Origin: Leuconostoc gelidum subsp. gelidum KCTC 3527
GTDB taxonomy: Bacteria; Bacillota; Bacilli; Lactobacillales; Lactobacillaceae
Assembly (NCBI RefSeq): GCF_000166715.1
Contig: NZ_AEMI01000038.1
Coordinates: forward strand, 1-64,000
Length of the DNA stretch: 64,000 nt
Direction of reading: 5' to 3'
Part shown: positions 7,713 through 17,101 of the stretch, in pieces
Position numbering within the stretch: the first letter of the stretch is position 1
How the letters are laid out: each line of letters opens with the position of its first letter
Program-made: the position numbers and the translations under genes
The notes under the pieces: model-generated
Seen by the model: the letters and a program-made list of their open reading frames with translations, nothing else
Database searches by the model: none
What the model was told of the DNA's origin: nothing

Positions 7713-9046
7713 TGCCTAAAACATATTATTTTATTGGCGTTAAAGGGACTGGAATGGGACCTTTAGCTCAAATTTTGCATGATCAAGGGAATATTGTGAT
7801 CGGTTCTGATATTGATGCCTATACATATACACAAGCACCATTAGAAGCCGCTGGCATTAAAATTTTATCATTTCAGTCAGAAAATGTTGACAGATACCGT
7901 GAGGCTATTTTTGTGCGTGGCAATGCGTTTTCTGATGAACAAGTTGAAGTAGCCAGAGCTTTAGCATTAGGTGTTACTATGATGACCTACCCTGATGCTG
8001 TCCAAGAACAAATCATGCAAACAACTTCGATCGCAGTTGCTGGTGCGCATGGTAAAACCTCAACGACTGGATTACTAGCGCATGTTTTAAAAAATATCGC
8101 GCCAACGTCTTATTTGATTGGGGATGGGACAGGTCGTGGGGTACCTAACTCGCAATTTTTTGTAGCGGAAGCTGATGAATACCGACGTCATTTTAAAGAT
8201 TATGCACCAGATTATGCTATTTTAACAAATATTGACTTTGATCATCCTGATTATTTCAAAAATATTGCGGATGTGACAAATGCTTTTTCTGATTTTGCTA
8301 ATAATGTAAAAAAAGCTATTTTTGCTTGGGGAGACGATGCGCATTTACGTGCACTTCGTCCTAAAGCGACAGTTTATTACTATGGCACAAATCCTGAAAA
8401 TGATGATTTTGTTGCTGAAAATATTCATAAGTCAACACAAGGATCGCATTTTAATGTCACATTTCGTGGTGAAACATTGGGTGAATTTTCGGTACCACTG
8501 TTTGGACAACATAGTATTTTAAACGCCTTGGCAGTTATTGCAGTTGCTTATATGGAAAAAGTTGATTTAGATCTGATTCGTGATTATTTAATGACTTATC
8601 AAGGGGTTAAGCGGCGTTTTAGTGAAAAGCAAATTGCTGATATTACAGTTATTGATGATTATGCGCATCATCCAACAGAAATTGATGCGACACTAGATGC
8701 GGCACGTCAAAAGTATCCTAATAAGCAAATTATTGCAATTTTTCAACCGCATACATATTCGCGTGTTATTGCATATAAAGATGAATTTGCCAAAAGCTTG
8801 GAAGCGGCAGATAAGGTGTATTTAGCAAATATATTTGGTTCGGCTCGTGAGGCGGTGGGCGCTGTTACTTCCGCTGAAATTGGCGCAGAGATAAGCAAAT
8901 TCGGTGGTATTATCGAAGAAGAAAATATGAGTCTCTTAATGCCTTATGAAAATGCTGTCATGGTATTTATGGGTGCAGGTGATATTGAAAAATATGAATT
9001 TGCCTATGAAAAATTGCTTGGACAACTACGAACTGATTTGCAATAA
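7712..9046 (+). CDS. murC: UDP-N-acetylmuramate--L-alanine ligase
   Basis: 444 residues, normal length. It adds L-Ala to UDP-MurNAc with ATP, the first step of the peptidoglycan stem peptide. The N-terminal nucleotide-sugar domain has FIGVKGTGMGPLA, the central domain has the ATP loop GAHGKTSTTGLLAH, and EADEYRRHF and ILTNIDFDHPDYF supply Mg2+ and substrate contacts. The C-terminal domain has DDYAHHPTEI and FQPHTYSR. The SD AAGGGGAAA sits inside the preceding small ORF, so the two are likely coupled. Confidence 0.95.
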   Translation: MPKTYYFIGVKGTGMGPLAQILHDQGNIVIGSDIDAYTYTQAPLEAAGIKILSFQSENVDRYREAIFVRGNAFSDEQVEVARALALGVTMMTYPDAVQEQIMQTTSIAVAGAHGKTSTTGLLAHVLKNIAPTSYLIGDGTGRGVPNSQFFVAEADEYRRHFKDYAPDYAILTNIDFDHPDYFKNIADVTNAFSDFANNVKKAIFAWGDDAHLRALRPKATVYYYGTNPENDDFVAENIHKSTQGSHFNVTFRGETLGEFSVPLFGQHSILNALAVIAVAYMEKVDLDLIRDYLMTYQGVKRRFSEKQIADITVIDDYAHHPTEIDATLDAARQKYPNKQIIAIFQPHTYSRVIAYKDEFAKSLEAADKVYLANIFGSAREAVGAVTSAEIGAEISKFGGIIEEENMSLLMPYENAVMVFMGAGDIEKYEFAYEKLLGQLRTDLQ

Positions 9047-9092
9047 AAAGCTTATGGTAAGTGATAAATAGGCACTTTAAATTAAGCTTTTT
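9045..9092 (+). terminator. Terminator after murC
   Basis: AAAAAGCTTA at the stop codon pairs with TAAGCTTTTT near 9083-9092. Inner AAGTG and CACTT arms can also pair, giving a long imperfect hairpin ending in Ts. Confidence 0.5.
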
Positions 9093-9190
9093 AATATAAA
9101 TTTAATCTATTCTCTGTTATAATATGTGTTAGCTAGAAATAGTGATTGGTACAGTATTTTACTTGAAGAACTTAATGTGAGGAGACTCAA

Positions 9191-9910
9191 ATGGATAATT
9201 TTAATATTAATACACGCCGTGATGTAACAGGCATGGATGCGGGTATGCGGGCGTTTTTCAAACAAACGTATAGCTTTATGGCAATAGCTGTTATGGTCAC
9301 GGCAATTACGGGATTTGTTGTACAAAAATTTTTCTTAGCCCAAGTGGTTGCTTTGATTGCAGGAAATATCGTTGGCACATTAGCACTTTTTGGTATTCAA
9401 ATCTTAATTATGACAATGATTGGGCGTGCAACCTTTAAAAACCCAGCACGAGCATTTGGTCTATTGATGGCATTTGCCGTTGTTGAAGGTTTGACGTTAG
9501 GTTTGCTATTAGCAGTTTATACAGGTGCTTCAGTGACTATGGCGTTTGTATCAGCCGCTGCAGTGTTTGGCGGTATGGCTGCCTATGGTATCTTCACAAA
9601 ACGCGATTTAACTGGTATGGGTTCAATTCTTTTTGGCTTATTGATTGGTCTAGTTGTTGCATCAGTTGTGAACATTCTATTTTATAATGGCATTGTGTCA
9701 TTGCTGATCTCAGGTGTCAGTGTTATTGTGTTCTCGTTGTATACTGCTTATGATAATCAAAATTTAAAACTCATGTATAATCAGTTTGCTGGGCAAGCTG
9801 ATACAACTGGGTTAGCAGTCAACGGTGCTTTACGCTTGTATCTTGATTTTGTCAACCTATTCTTTGCTCTAATTCGAATTTTTGGTGTGGTTGGTGGATC
9901 AAGAGATTAG
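9191..9910 (+). CDS. Bax inhibitor-1/YccA-family membrane protein
   Basis: 239 residues with seven hydrophobic segments, matching the BI-1 (TMBIM) fold. A soluble start of about 25 residues (NINTRRDVTGMDAGMRAFF) comes first, and a conserved acidic pair occurs late (YTAYDNQNL). Homologues are pH-sensitive calcium leak channels or modulators of membrane proteases; the role here is not known. A clear GAGGAG precedes the ATG and a TATAAT lies at 9118-9123. A terminator follows, so it is probably monocistronic. Confidence 0.88.
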   Translation: MDNFNINTRRDVTGMDAGMRAFFKQTYSFMAIAVMVTAITGFVVQKFFLAQVVALIAGNIVGTLALFGIQILIMTMIGRATFKNPARAFGLLMAFAVVEGLTLGLLLAVYTGASVTMAFVSAAAVFGGMAAYGIFTKRDLTGMGSILFGLLIGLVVASVVNILFYNGIVSLLISGVSVIVFSLYTAYDNQNLKLMYNQFAGQADTTGLAVNGALRLYLDFVNLFFALIRIFGVVGGSRD

Positions 9911-9951
9911 TCAATTTTCAAGCCAAGATGATAAACATGAATATTAAATTT

Positions 9952-9976
9952 AACAGCCTTGAGGGCTGTTTTTTTG
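9952..9976 (+). terminator. Terminator after the BI-1 gene
   Basis: AACAGCC pairs with GGGCTGTT around a TTGA loop, followed by seven Ts. Confidence 0.85.
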
Positions 9977-10007
9977 TTACACTAGAAGATAGATAAAGGA
10001 ATATAAA

Positions 10008-12689
10008 ATGACAAAAAAACTACTTTTAATTGATGGTAATTCACTTGCTTTTCGGGCTTTTTATGCTATGTACAATCAACTTGATAGAATGATTTCACAT
10101 AAAGGACTGCACACTAACGCACTAGTGGCATTCAATAATTTTTTGGATCAAATTGTGGATCCAATGCAACCAGATTTAGCTGTTGTAGCATGGGACGCGG
10201 CTTCTGGGAAAGAAACTTTCCGCGGTGAATTATTTCCAGAATACAAAGATGGCCGTTCAAAAGCGCCGTCAGAGTTTAAAGAGCAGTTTCCGTATTTACG
10301 TGAAATGGTTGCATTACATGGATTGCGAAATTATGAACAACCAGGCTTAGAGGCAGATGATATTATTGGTACTTATTCACGTTTGGGGGAACAAGCTGGG
10401 TACACGGTGATTATTGTAACTGGTGACCAGGATTTGACCCAATTAGCCACAGATAAAATTACAGTTAATGTGACTAAAAAAGGTGTGACGGAAATTGAAC
10501 GTTACACGCCAGACTATATCATGGAAAAGTTTAACTTGACACCGTTACAAATTATTGAAAAAAAAGCTCTAACAGGCGATACATCCGATAATTATCCAGG
10601 TATAACAAAAGTTGGTGAGAAAACGGCTTTAAAATTGTTAGCTGAGTATCACGATATTGACAATCTATATGCACATGTTGATGATATGAAACAATCTAAA
10701 TTAAAAGATAATTTAATTAATGATCGTCAACTAGCCTTTTGTGCTAGAAAATTAGCAACAATCCTGACAGATGCTACCTTGGCATTGCCACTAGAAGAAA
10801 TTGAATATCGTGGGATTGATTACGATAATTTGGTGACATTCTATGAAAATTTAGATTTTAAAAAACAGCTTGCTAAGATTAAGGCACTACAAAAGTCAGG
10901 TCAAATTTCAGGCAGTCAAACAACTGTTGAAAAGAGCATTAATGTGATAAAGCTTCAAGATGACAATTTACAAGCTGTTGCCATGTTAGGTACCAAAATC
11001 GCCTTTCATATTGAAATGGTAGGGCAAAATTATCACATTGACGACATGGTGGGTTTTGTGATAGGAAGCCCAGCCACAGGCTATTATGGTAGTCGTGATG
11101 TGACACTTTTGCAAAGGCCAGAATTAAAGTCTGTGATTGAAAACGCTGGTATAATCAAAAACGTATTTAACATTAAGGCACAGTTGATATTGCTTAAAAG
11201 ATTAGGTATCAAACTTAAAGGAACGAAATTTGATTTCTTATTGGCATCATATTTACTTGATACAACTGATAATGATAATGAATTAGCAACCCTTGCCCAA
11301 CGCTTTGATCTTTATATGACATCAGATGAGGATATTTATGGTAAAGGGGCTAAATTTGCAATACCCGAAGATGACGCTCGTGTGTTAGCACATTTAGCAA
11401 ATAAAGCAGATATTTTAATGCAAGTGGAACAATTAGCATTTGACGCATTGCAAGAACATGAGCAAACACATTTATATACAGAAATAGAATTGCCATTAGC
11501 TCAAGTATTAGCAGATATGGAGTACCAAGGGATTAAAATTGATCAGAAAAGATTGCGTGATATTGGTAGTGACCTTGAGGGTCGAATTCATGCAATTGAA
11601 AATGCAATTTATATAGAAGCAGGTGAAAAATTCAATATTAATTCTCCAAAGCAACTTGGTGTACTTCTTTTTGAAAAAATGGGTTTGCCAGTAGTTAAAC
11701 GAACGAAAACTGGCTATTCAACAGCTGTTGATGTATTGGAAAAATTAGCGGCACAAGCACCAATTGTCGATCATATTTTGCAATATCGTCAACTGGCAAA
11801 ATTAAAATCTACTTACGTTGAAGGATTATTAACTGTTGTGCATGATCAAGATAGTAAAATTCATACCAGATTTTTACAAACGTTAACGCAGACAGGACGT
11901 TTGTCATCGGTAGATCCAAACCTACAAAACATTCCTATGCGAACAGAAGAGGGTAGGCAAATTAGAACAGCATTTGTACCAAGTGAACCAAATTGGCAAA
12001 TTGTTGGTGCTGATTATTCACAAATTGAGTTACGTGTGCTTGCCCATATGACTGGAGACAAAAACATGCAGCGGGCGTTTTTGAATGGCGAAGATATTCA
12101 TGCTGAAACGGCACGCGCTGTTTTTGGCTTAAAAGATGATGCGCCGGTTGATGCACTTATGCGGCGTACAGCAAAAGCTGTTAATTTTGGCATTGTTTAC
12201 GGGATTTCTGATTTTGGATTAGCCAATAACTTAGGTATTTCACGTGCGGAAGCTAAAAATTTTATTGATACCTATTTTAAGGAGTTCCCTCAAATTCATG
12301 CTTGGATGGCAAAAATTAAAGAGATAGCCCACGAACAAGGTTTTGTCGAAACAATTGCCAAACGCCGTCGTTATTTACCAGAAATTAGTTCAAAAAACTT
12401 TAATTTACGTAGTTTTGCGGAGCGAACAGCGATGAATTCACCAATTCAAGGTTCAGCAGCTGATATCATTAAAATAGCAATGATTAAAGTAGCTGATGCG
12501 TTACGAGATCATCACATGCAAGCACGTATGTTATTACAAGTTCATGATGAACTGATTTTTGAAGCACCAATGGATGAAATCCAAGAGCTGACAGAATTGG
12601 TCACAAACGTTATGGATTCCGCTGTTGTATTAGATGTGCCTATGCGTGTCGAAAGCCATTATGGCAATACTTGGTATGATGCAAAATAG
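10008..12689 (+). CDS. polA: DNA polymerase I
   Basis: 893 residues with the usual three domains. The 5'-3' exonuclease (about 1-290) starts LLIDGNSLAFRAFYA and has GDTSDNYPGI. The central 3'-5' exonuclease domain (about 310-480) has lost metal ligands: the first Asp position reads FHIE and the other Asp motifs are not recognisable, so proofreading is probably absent, as in many Firmicutes. The polymerase domain has TGRLSSVDPNLQNIP, GADYSQIELRVLAHM (motif A), RRTAKAVNFGIVYG (motif B) and LLQVHDELIFE (motif C). The role is Okazaki-fragment maturation and repair. The SD is AAAGGA. Confidence 0.96.
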   Translation: MTKKLLLIDGNSLAFRAFYAMYNQLDRMISHKGLHTNALVAFNNFLDQIVDPMQPDLAVVAWDAASGKETFRGELFPEYKDGRSKAPSEFKEQFPYLREMVALHGLRNYEQPGLEADDIIGTYSRLGEQAGYTVIIVTGDQDLTQLATDKITVNVTKKGVTEIERYTPDYIMEKFNLTPLQIIEKKALTGDTSDNYPGITKVGEKTALKLLAEYHDIDNLYAHVDDMKQSKLKDNLINDRQLAFCARKLATILTDATLALPLEEIEYRGIDYDNLVTFYENLDFKKQLAKIKALQKSGQISGSQTTVEKSINVIKLQDDNLQAVAMLGTKIAFHIEMVGQNYHIDDMVGFVIGSPATGYYGSRDVTLLQRPELKSVIENAGIIKNVFNIKAQLILLKRLGIKLKGTKFDFLLASYLLDTTDNDNELATLAQRFDLYMTSDEDIYGKGAKFAIPEDDARVLAHLANKADILMQVEQLAFDALQEHEQTHLYTEIELPLAQVLADMEYQGIKIDQKRLRDIGSDLEGRIHAIENAIYIEAGEKFNINSPKQLGVLLFEKMGLPVVKRTKTGYSTAVDVLEKLAAQAPIVDHILQYRQLAKLKSTYVEGLLTVVHDQDSKIHTRFLQTLTQTGRLSSVDPNLQNIPMRTEEGRQIRTAFVPSEPNWQIVGADYSQIELRVLAHMTGDKNMQRAFLNGEDIHAETARAVFGLKDDAPVDALMRRTAKAVNFGIVYGISDFGLANNLGISRAEAKNFIDTYFKEFPQIHAWMAKIKEIAHEQGFVETIAKRRRYLPEISSKNFNLRSFAERTAMNSPIQGSAADIIKIAMIKVADALRDHHMQARMLLQVHDELIFEAPMDEIQELTELVTNVMDSAVVLDVPMRVESHYGNTWYDAK

Positions 12690-12706
12690 AACCTATAAAA
12701 TGTATC

Positions 12707-12725
12707 ATGTTATATAACCTAACAT
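12707..12725 (+). promoter_or_regulatory. GlnR operator upstream of glnR-glnA
   Basis: ATGTTATATAACCTAACAT is an exact match to the known GlnR/TnrA consensus TGTNA-N7-TNACA. It lies 60 nt before glnR, so autoregulation of glnRA by nitrogen status is expected. Confidence 0.85.
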
Positions 12726-12784
12726 ATATTCGCATAACTGATAAATATCAATTAAAATAAAAGTATGCTAATGGAGGTTGTCAA

Positions 12785-13120
12785 ATGAGCGAACGTGAAC
12801 TGAGAAGAAATTTAGCGATTTTACCCATTGGCACAATCCGTGAACTCACATTATTAACTGATCGCCAGATTCGTTATTATGAGCAAAACGAATTGATTAG
12901 TCCAACGCGTGGCAAAGGAGGTCAAAGACGATTTTCATTAAATGATGTTGATCGCTTACTTGAAATTAAGGACTTTTTAGACGCAGGGGATTCAATAAAA
13001 GACATTCAGGAAATATTTGCAAAACAACGCCGAAAAGCAGTTGGGAAACAGGATTCAGAGTCAGCGCTACGGCGATCTTTGCAAAAGGAATTTGCTCAAA
13101 TTGGGCGATTTGATCGTTAA
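12785..13120 (+). CDS. glnR: MerR-type nitrogen regulator GlnR
   Basis: 111 residues. The N-terminal winged helix of the MerR family contains LTDRQIRYYEQNELISPTRGKGGQRRFS (residues about 23-50). The short tail has no effector domain, as in GlnR, which is activated through feedback-inhibited glutamine synthetase. SD TGGAGG is well placed. It directly precedes glnA (45 nt), and a consensus GlnR box lies upstream. Expected targets beyond glnRA are ammonium and amino-acid uptake genes, none of which are in the window. Confidence 0.93.
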   Translation: MSERELRRNLAILPIGTIRELTLLTDRQIRYYEQNELISPTRGKGGQRRFSLNDVDRLLEIKDFLDAGDSIKDIQEIFAKQRRKAVGKQDSESALRRSLQKEFAQIGRFDR

Positions 13121-13165
13121 TTATGCACAACTGTCTCACAAGTTTTATTAGTAGAAAGGGAACTC

Positions 13166-14512
13166 ATGGCACGAAAGTCATTTACAAAAGAAGAAATCAA
13201 CCAAATTGTTATAGATGAAAACGTCGAATTTATTCGCGTGACATTTACAGACGTTCTTGGCGCAATTAAAAATGTGGAAGTACCAACTTCACAATTGGAC
13301 AAATTGTTAAACAACAATTTGATGTTTGATGGTTCATCAATTGAAGGTTTTGTGCGAATTAACGAATCAGATATGTATCTATATCCTGATTTATCAACCT
13401 TTATGATTTTCCCTTGGGCAACCGATAGCCATGGTGGTAAGGTGGCACGTTTAATCGCTGATATCTACACATCAGACCGTGAGCCATTTGCGGGTGATCC
13501 GCGTCAGGCATTACGTAAAGTTTTAAATGAAGCAAAAGCGGCCGGTTTCTCAGCTTTTAATGTCGGGACTGAACCTGAGTTTTTCTTATTCAAATTAGAT
13601 GCGAATGGTAAACCAACAACTGAATTAAATGATAAAGGCGGCTATTTCGATCTTGCACCACATGATATGGGTGAGAATGTTCGTCGCGAAATCGTTTTGA
13701 CTTTGGAAAAAATGGGCTTTGAAATTGAAGCAGCACACCATGAGGTCGCTGAAGGGCAACATGAAGTTGACTTTAAATATGCTTCTGCCTTGGAGGCTGC
13801 TGATAATATTCAGACGTTTAAATTAGTTGTTAAAACAATTGCTCGTAAAAATGGGTATTATGCGACCTTTATGCCTAAACCTGTAGCTGGTATTAATGGA
13901 TCAGGTATGCATACTAATATGTCCTTGTTCCGTGGTGACGAAAACGCATTTGAAGATACTTCTGATGAAATGGGCTTATCAAAAACAGCCTACAATTTCT
14001 TAGGTGGTTTACTAGCACATGCGACAGCATTTACAGCTTTAGCGAATCCAACTGTTAACTCGTATAAACGATTGACTCCTGGGTTTGAAGCACCGGTATA
14101 TGTTGCTTGGTCAGCGTCTAATCGTTCACCAATGGTTCGTGTACCAGCTTCTCGAGGCAAATCAACTCGTTTAGAATTACGATCAGTGGATCCAACTGCT
14201 AACCCATACACGACATTGGCAGCTGTTTTGGCGGCAGGATTAGATGGTATTAAAAATGAATTAGAGCCTTTAGCTTCAGTTGATAAGAACATCTATTTGA
14301 TGGATGAAACCGAACGCACAAAGGCTGGCATTACTGACTTACCAGACACTTTGCTGGCAGCGATTCGTGAGTTAACGAATGATAGTACAGTTACAGCAGC
14401 AATTGGCAGTCACATTGCAGATAAATTTATTGAAGCAAAGAAGATTGAGTACACATCATACCGACAATTTGTATCGCAATGGGAAACTGACGCTTACTTT
14501 GAAAATTATTAA
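13166..14512 (+). CDS. glnA: Glutamine synthetase type I
   Basis: 448 residues, the short I-alpha length typical of Firmicutes, which is not adenylylated. It makes glutamine from glutamate, ammonia and ATP and is also the partner that relays nitrogen status to Gln[37 protein letters not shown] and the ATP/glutamate segment [19 protein letters not shown] are intact. SD GAAAGGGA precedes the ATG. It is the second gene of the glnRA operon, closed by a weak terminator. Confidence 0.97.
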   Translation: MARKSFTKEEINQIVIDENVEFIRVTFTDVLGAIKNVEVPTSQLDKLLNNNLMFDGSSIEGFVRINESDMYLYPDLSTFMIFPWATDSHGGKVARLIADIYTSDREPFAGDPRQALRKVLNEAKAAGFSAFNVGTEPEFFLFKLDANGKPTTELNDKGGYFDLAPHDMGENVRREIVLTLEKMGFEIEAAHHEVAEGQHEVDFKYASALEAADNIQTFKLVVKTIARKNGYYATFMPKPVAGINGSGMHTNMSLFRGDENAFEDTSDEMGLSKTAYNFLGGLLAHATAFTALANPTVNSYKRLTPGFEAPVYVAWSASNRSPMVRVPASRGKSTRLELRSVDPTANPYTTLAAVLAAGLDGIKNELEPLASVDKNIYLMDETERTKAGITDLPDTLLAAIRELTNDSTVTAAIGSHIADKFIEAKKIEYTSYRQFVSQWETDAYFENY

Positions 14513-14559
14513 TTGATTGAACAAACTAATACTAATTAATAAAATAAGATACATCATTT

Positions 14560-14587
14560 AAAAGCCACGACATTTTGTAGCTTTTTT
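14560..14587 (+). terminator. Terminator after glnA
   Basis: AAAAGC and GCTTTT arms, extended by an inner AC/GT pair after one mismatch, followed by Ts. Confidence 0.55.
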
Positions 14588-14635
14588 GTTATGATGAAAG
14601 AAGTATTTTATTAGTTTTAGGAGCGTGTCGTCGAC

Positions 14636-15619
14636 ATGAAAAAAATCACAATTAACTGGCGTAAGGTATTGCTGATAACGGTTGTTTTTCTTGCTAGTAC
14701 TGCTGTTCAGGTGCTAGCCTTAAATGCATTTTTAATTCCAAATAAAGTTTTTTCGAGTGGCTTTAATGGTATCGCACAATTGTTATCTATATTTTTTGTA
14801 CAATTATTTCATATTAATATGCAAACTGGAACTTTCATCATGATTTTCAACATTCCAATTGGTATTATCGGTTGGAAATTAATTGGTGGTAAATTTACTA
14901 TTTTGAGTTTTCTAAACTCTATTGTTGTATCTGTTGTGCAAATTGTGGCACCAACGCAAGCCCTAACAACAGACCCATTACTGGCATCGTTATTTGGTGG
15001 TTTACTATTGGGGGTTTCAATCGGACTGGCCATGCGGTATGGATTTTCGACAGGTGGTATGGATATTGTAGCGTTGGTCGTTCAAAAACGTACGGGAAAA
15101 TCAATCGGCGTACTAATGAATGGTATTAATTTTGTGGTTGTTATTGTTGCAGGCGCTTTTATTGGTTGGCAAAATGCTTTATTTACGCTAATTGGTATTT
15201 ATGCGACTGGCCGTGCCGTTGATGCGCTTTATACTGGATATCAAAAACTAACCGCATTGATTGTTACTTCAAATGGCGATGAAGTTGTTGAGGCACTTCA
15301 TCGAGATTTGATACGTGGTATTACTATATTGCCATCGAGAGGCGCTTATACAAAACGTGATTCAATGACATTAATGATGGTTTTATCGCGCTATGAACTA
15401 GTTGAAATGCAAGAAATTGTTCATCGTACTGATCCGAAAGCATTTATTAATCTGTTGAGTACGGTAAGTGTTTCAGGAGAATTTTTTGATGCTGATCGTC
15501 AGTTACAAATGAGACGTGCAGTTACGGTGCCAAAACTTGAAACAGTAACTGCACAAATTGAAGCAGAGCAACAATTAGAATCACAACTTGATAAATTAGA
15601 AGCAGATGACAATAAGTAG
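14636..15619 (+). CDS. YitT-family membrane protein
   Basis: 327 residues. Five or six hydrophobic helices in the first 200 residues form the YitT (DUF161) part, followed by a soluble DUF2179-like domain (about 215-300) with RGITILPSRGAYTKRD. The last 25 residues are acidic and helical. Function of the family is unknown; a transport role is often guessed. AGGAG lies 13 nt from the ATG, rather far. A tautomerase gene follows 23 nt later and may be co-transcribed. Confidence 0.85.
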   Translation: MKKITINWRKVLLITVVFLASTAVQVLALNAFLIPNKVFSSGFNGIAQLLSIFFVQLFHINMQTGTFIMIFNIPIGIIGWKLIGGKFTILSFLNSIVVSVVQIVAPTQALTTDPLLASLFGGLLLGVSIGLAMRYGFSTGGMDIVALVVQKRTGKSIGVLMNGINFVVVIVAGAFIGWQNALFTLIGIYATGRAVDALYTGYQKLTALIVTSNGDEVVEALHRDLIRGITILPSRGAYTKRDSMTLMMVLSRYELVEMQEIVHRTDPKAFINLLSTVSVSGEFFDADRQLQMRRAVTVPKLETVTAQIEAEQQLESQLDKLEADDNK

Positions 15620-15642
15620 TCATTAGAAAAGAGAAAAGAAAA

Positions 15643-15828
15643 ATGCCAATTGTACAAGTAGAATTATTAGAAGGTCGTACACATGAACAACTTTCCAAAA
15701 TGGTAAAAGATATTACAGATGTCATTGTAGCAGATGTTGGTGCATCTCGTGAGGCAGTACACGTTATCTTACGAGAAATGCCAAAGGATCATTATGCAGT
15801 GGGTGGCGTTTTAAAGAGTGACCAATAA
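15643..15828 (+). CDS. 4-oxalocrotonate tautomerase-like protein
   Basis: 61 residues, the size of 4-OT subunits. After removal of Met the N-terminal proline (PIVQVELLEGRT), which is the catalytic base in this family, would be exposed. VGASREAVHVILREMPKDHYAVGG matches the hexameric DmpI/YwhB group. The physiological substrate is unknown, because lactic acid bacteria do not degrade catechol. It ends in a strong terminator. Confidence 0.88.
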   Translation: MPIVQVELLEGRTHEQLSKMVKDITDVIVADVGASREAVHVILREMPKDHYAVGGVLKSDQ

Positions 15829-15876
15829 AAAAATAGCGCATTGCCTAATTTAAATTAGACAGTCAGAATATTTTAC

Positions 15877-15912
15877 AAAAAAACGACGTGTTGTTTAACA
15901 CGTCGTTTTTTT
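15877..15912 (+). terminator. Strong bidirectional terminator between tautomerase gene and scrR
   Basis: AAAACGACGTGTT pairs with AACACGTCGTTTT around GTTT, with A- and T-runs on both sides, so it can serve both converging genes. Confidence 0.88.
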
Positions 15913-15964
15913 TATTAGTTATCGTAGTGTAGTGAGGGCTGTTAATCGTTTTAGAAATCTATAG

Positions 15965-16927
15965 TTAGTTTGTGGAATCGCGAATGATGAGTTTGCCGTC
16001 AATGACAACGCGTTGTATTTGTATAGAATTATTGTCGCGTACTTTTCGAAAGAGGCGATACAATTCTTTACCTGCTTCAAAAAAACTGAACTCAAAACTA
16101 GTGAGGTTTGGAGAAACAGTTTCACTAAAGTACGATTGTCCAAATCCAATATAACGTGGTTTTTGGTGTAAGGCAAAAGCTGATTGCATGGCACCAACGA
16201 CAATACGATCAGTTGCACCTATAATGAGATCAAAATCTTCATGTATCATGGCTTGATACGCTGACTGTTTAGCAATATTAAGCTTGAAGTCAGTGATGAT
16301 CTCTTTGTGTGGAATGCCACTAAGTGCAGATTTGATACCAACAAAACGGTCGTGTCCGACTGCATAATCTAGTGACATATCAACATTCAAAAGTAAAACA
16401 TTTTTTGGGGCCAATTTTTGGAGATAGTTACCAACGGTTTTTCCTGCTTGAATGTCATTCATAATGACTCGGTTAAATTCGGCCTCATCTTGACCTTGAA
16501 TGACAGTTGGTAATTTTGATGCTTTTATCACGGAACGTATTTCTTCAGTTAAGTTAGCAGTTAGTATAATAAGGCCGCTGACATTTTGTGATTGTAACTT
16601 TTCAATAGCAGCCAATTCGCGAGTGGAATCCTGATAGACGTTGATAATTAAAAAGGTATCATCTATATTTAATTCGTCCAAACCTCTGAGCATGTCAGAT
16701 TGTGCAATTGAATCTAATCGAGGGACAATTACGCCAATCGTGTGATTAGTCTGTTGCTTTAAACTTTGTGCAAATGTATTTGGTGTGTAGTTATACTTTT
16801 TTACAATGCCATCAAGCTTTTCACGGGTATGTACACTAACAGAACCACCGTTTAGATAGCGTGAAACTGTACTTTTTGCGACGTTTGCAATCATGGCAAT
16901 ATCGTTTATTGTAACTTTTTTATTCAT
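15965..16927 (-). CDS. scrR: LacI-family repressor of the sucrose operon
   Basis: 320 residues. The N-terminal helix-turn-helix (INDIAMIANVAKSTVSRYLNGG) is followed by the hinge (YNYTPNTFAQSLKQQ) and a periplasmic-binding-protein-like sugar domain, complete to the C-terminus. It is divergent from scrA, with 174 nt between the starts, where two LacI-type palindromes lie. This placement makes it the local ScrR/SacR repressor, probably relieved by sucrose-6-phosphate or fructose. The ATG has AGAGG unusually close (about 1-2 nt gap), so initiation may be weak. Confidence 0.87.
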   Translation of the reverse strand: MNKKVTINDIAMIANVAKSTVSRYLNGGSVSVHTREKLDGIVKKYNYTPNTFAQSLKQQTNHTIGVIVPRLDSIAQSDMLRGLDELNIDDTFLIINVYQDSTRELAAIEKLQSQNVSGLIILTANLTEEIRSVIKASKLPTVIQGQDEAEFNRVIMNDIQAGKTVGNYLQKLAPKNVLLLNVDMSLDYAVGHDRFVGIKSALSGIPHKEIITDFKLNIAKQSAYQAMIHEDFDLIIGATDRIVVGAMQSAFALHQKPRYIGFGQSYFSETVSPNLTSFEFSFFEAGKELYRLFRKVRDNNSIQIQRVVIDGKLIIRDSTN

Positions 16928-16987
16928 ACCTCTAATAATAGCAGAAAAAGATAGAAAAGGTTGAAATCAATTTAATAAATAAAGTAC

Positions 16988-17040
16988 TTGCAAATAAAAT
17001 TGTAAGCGGTTACAATAAAAGTGTAATAAAGAACCGGTTC
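16988..17040 (+). promoter_or_regulatory. scrA promoter with two LacI-type operators
   Basis: -35 TTGCAA (16988-16993) and -10 TACAAT (17011-17016) are 17 nt apart. The palindrome ATTGTAA-GCGG-TTACAAT (16999-17016) covers spacer and -10. A second palindrome, GAACCGGTTC, lies at 17031-17040. Repressor bound here would block scrAB. The first site also resembles a CcpA cre. Confidence 0.75.
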
Positions 17041-17101
17041 CGTAAAGTAACTGATTTTAAGACGGAACACACTCATTTTTTATAGAGAGCAGGGAAAAAC
17101 T

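Noticed and set aside
17031-17040. GAACCGGTTC as a LexA box
   Set aside because: The half-sites are 2 nt apart, not 4, and it sits in a sucrose promoter beside a LacI-type operator.
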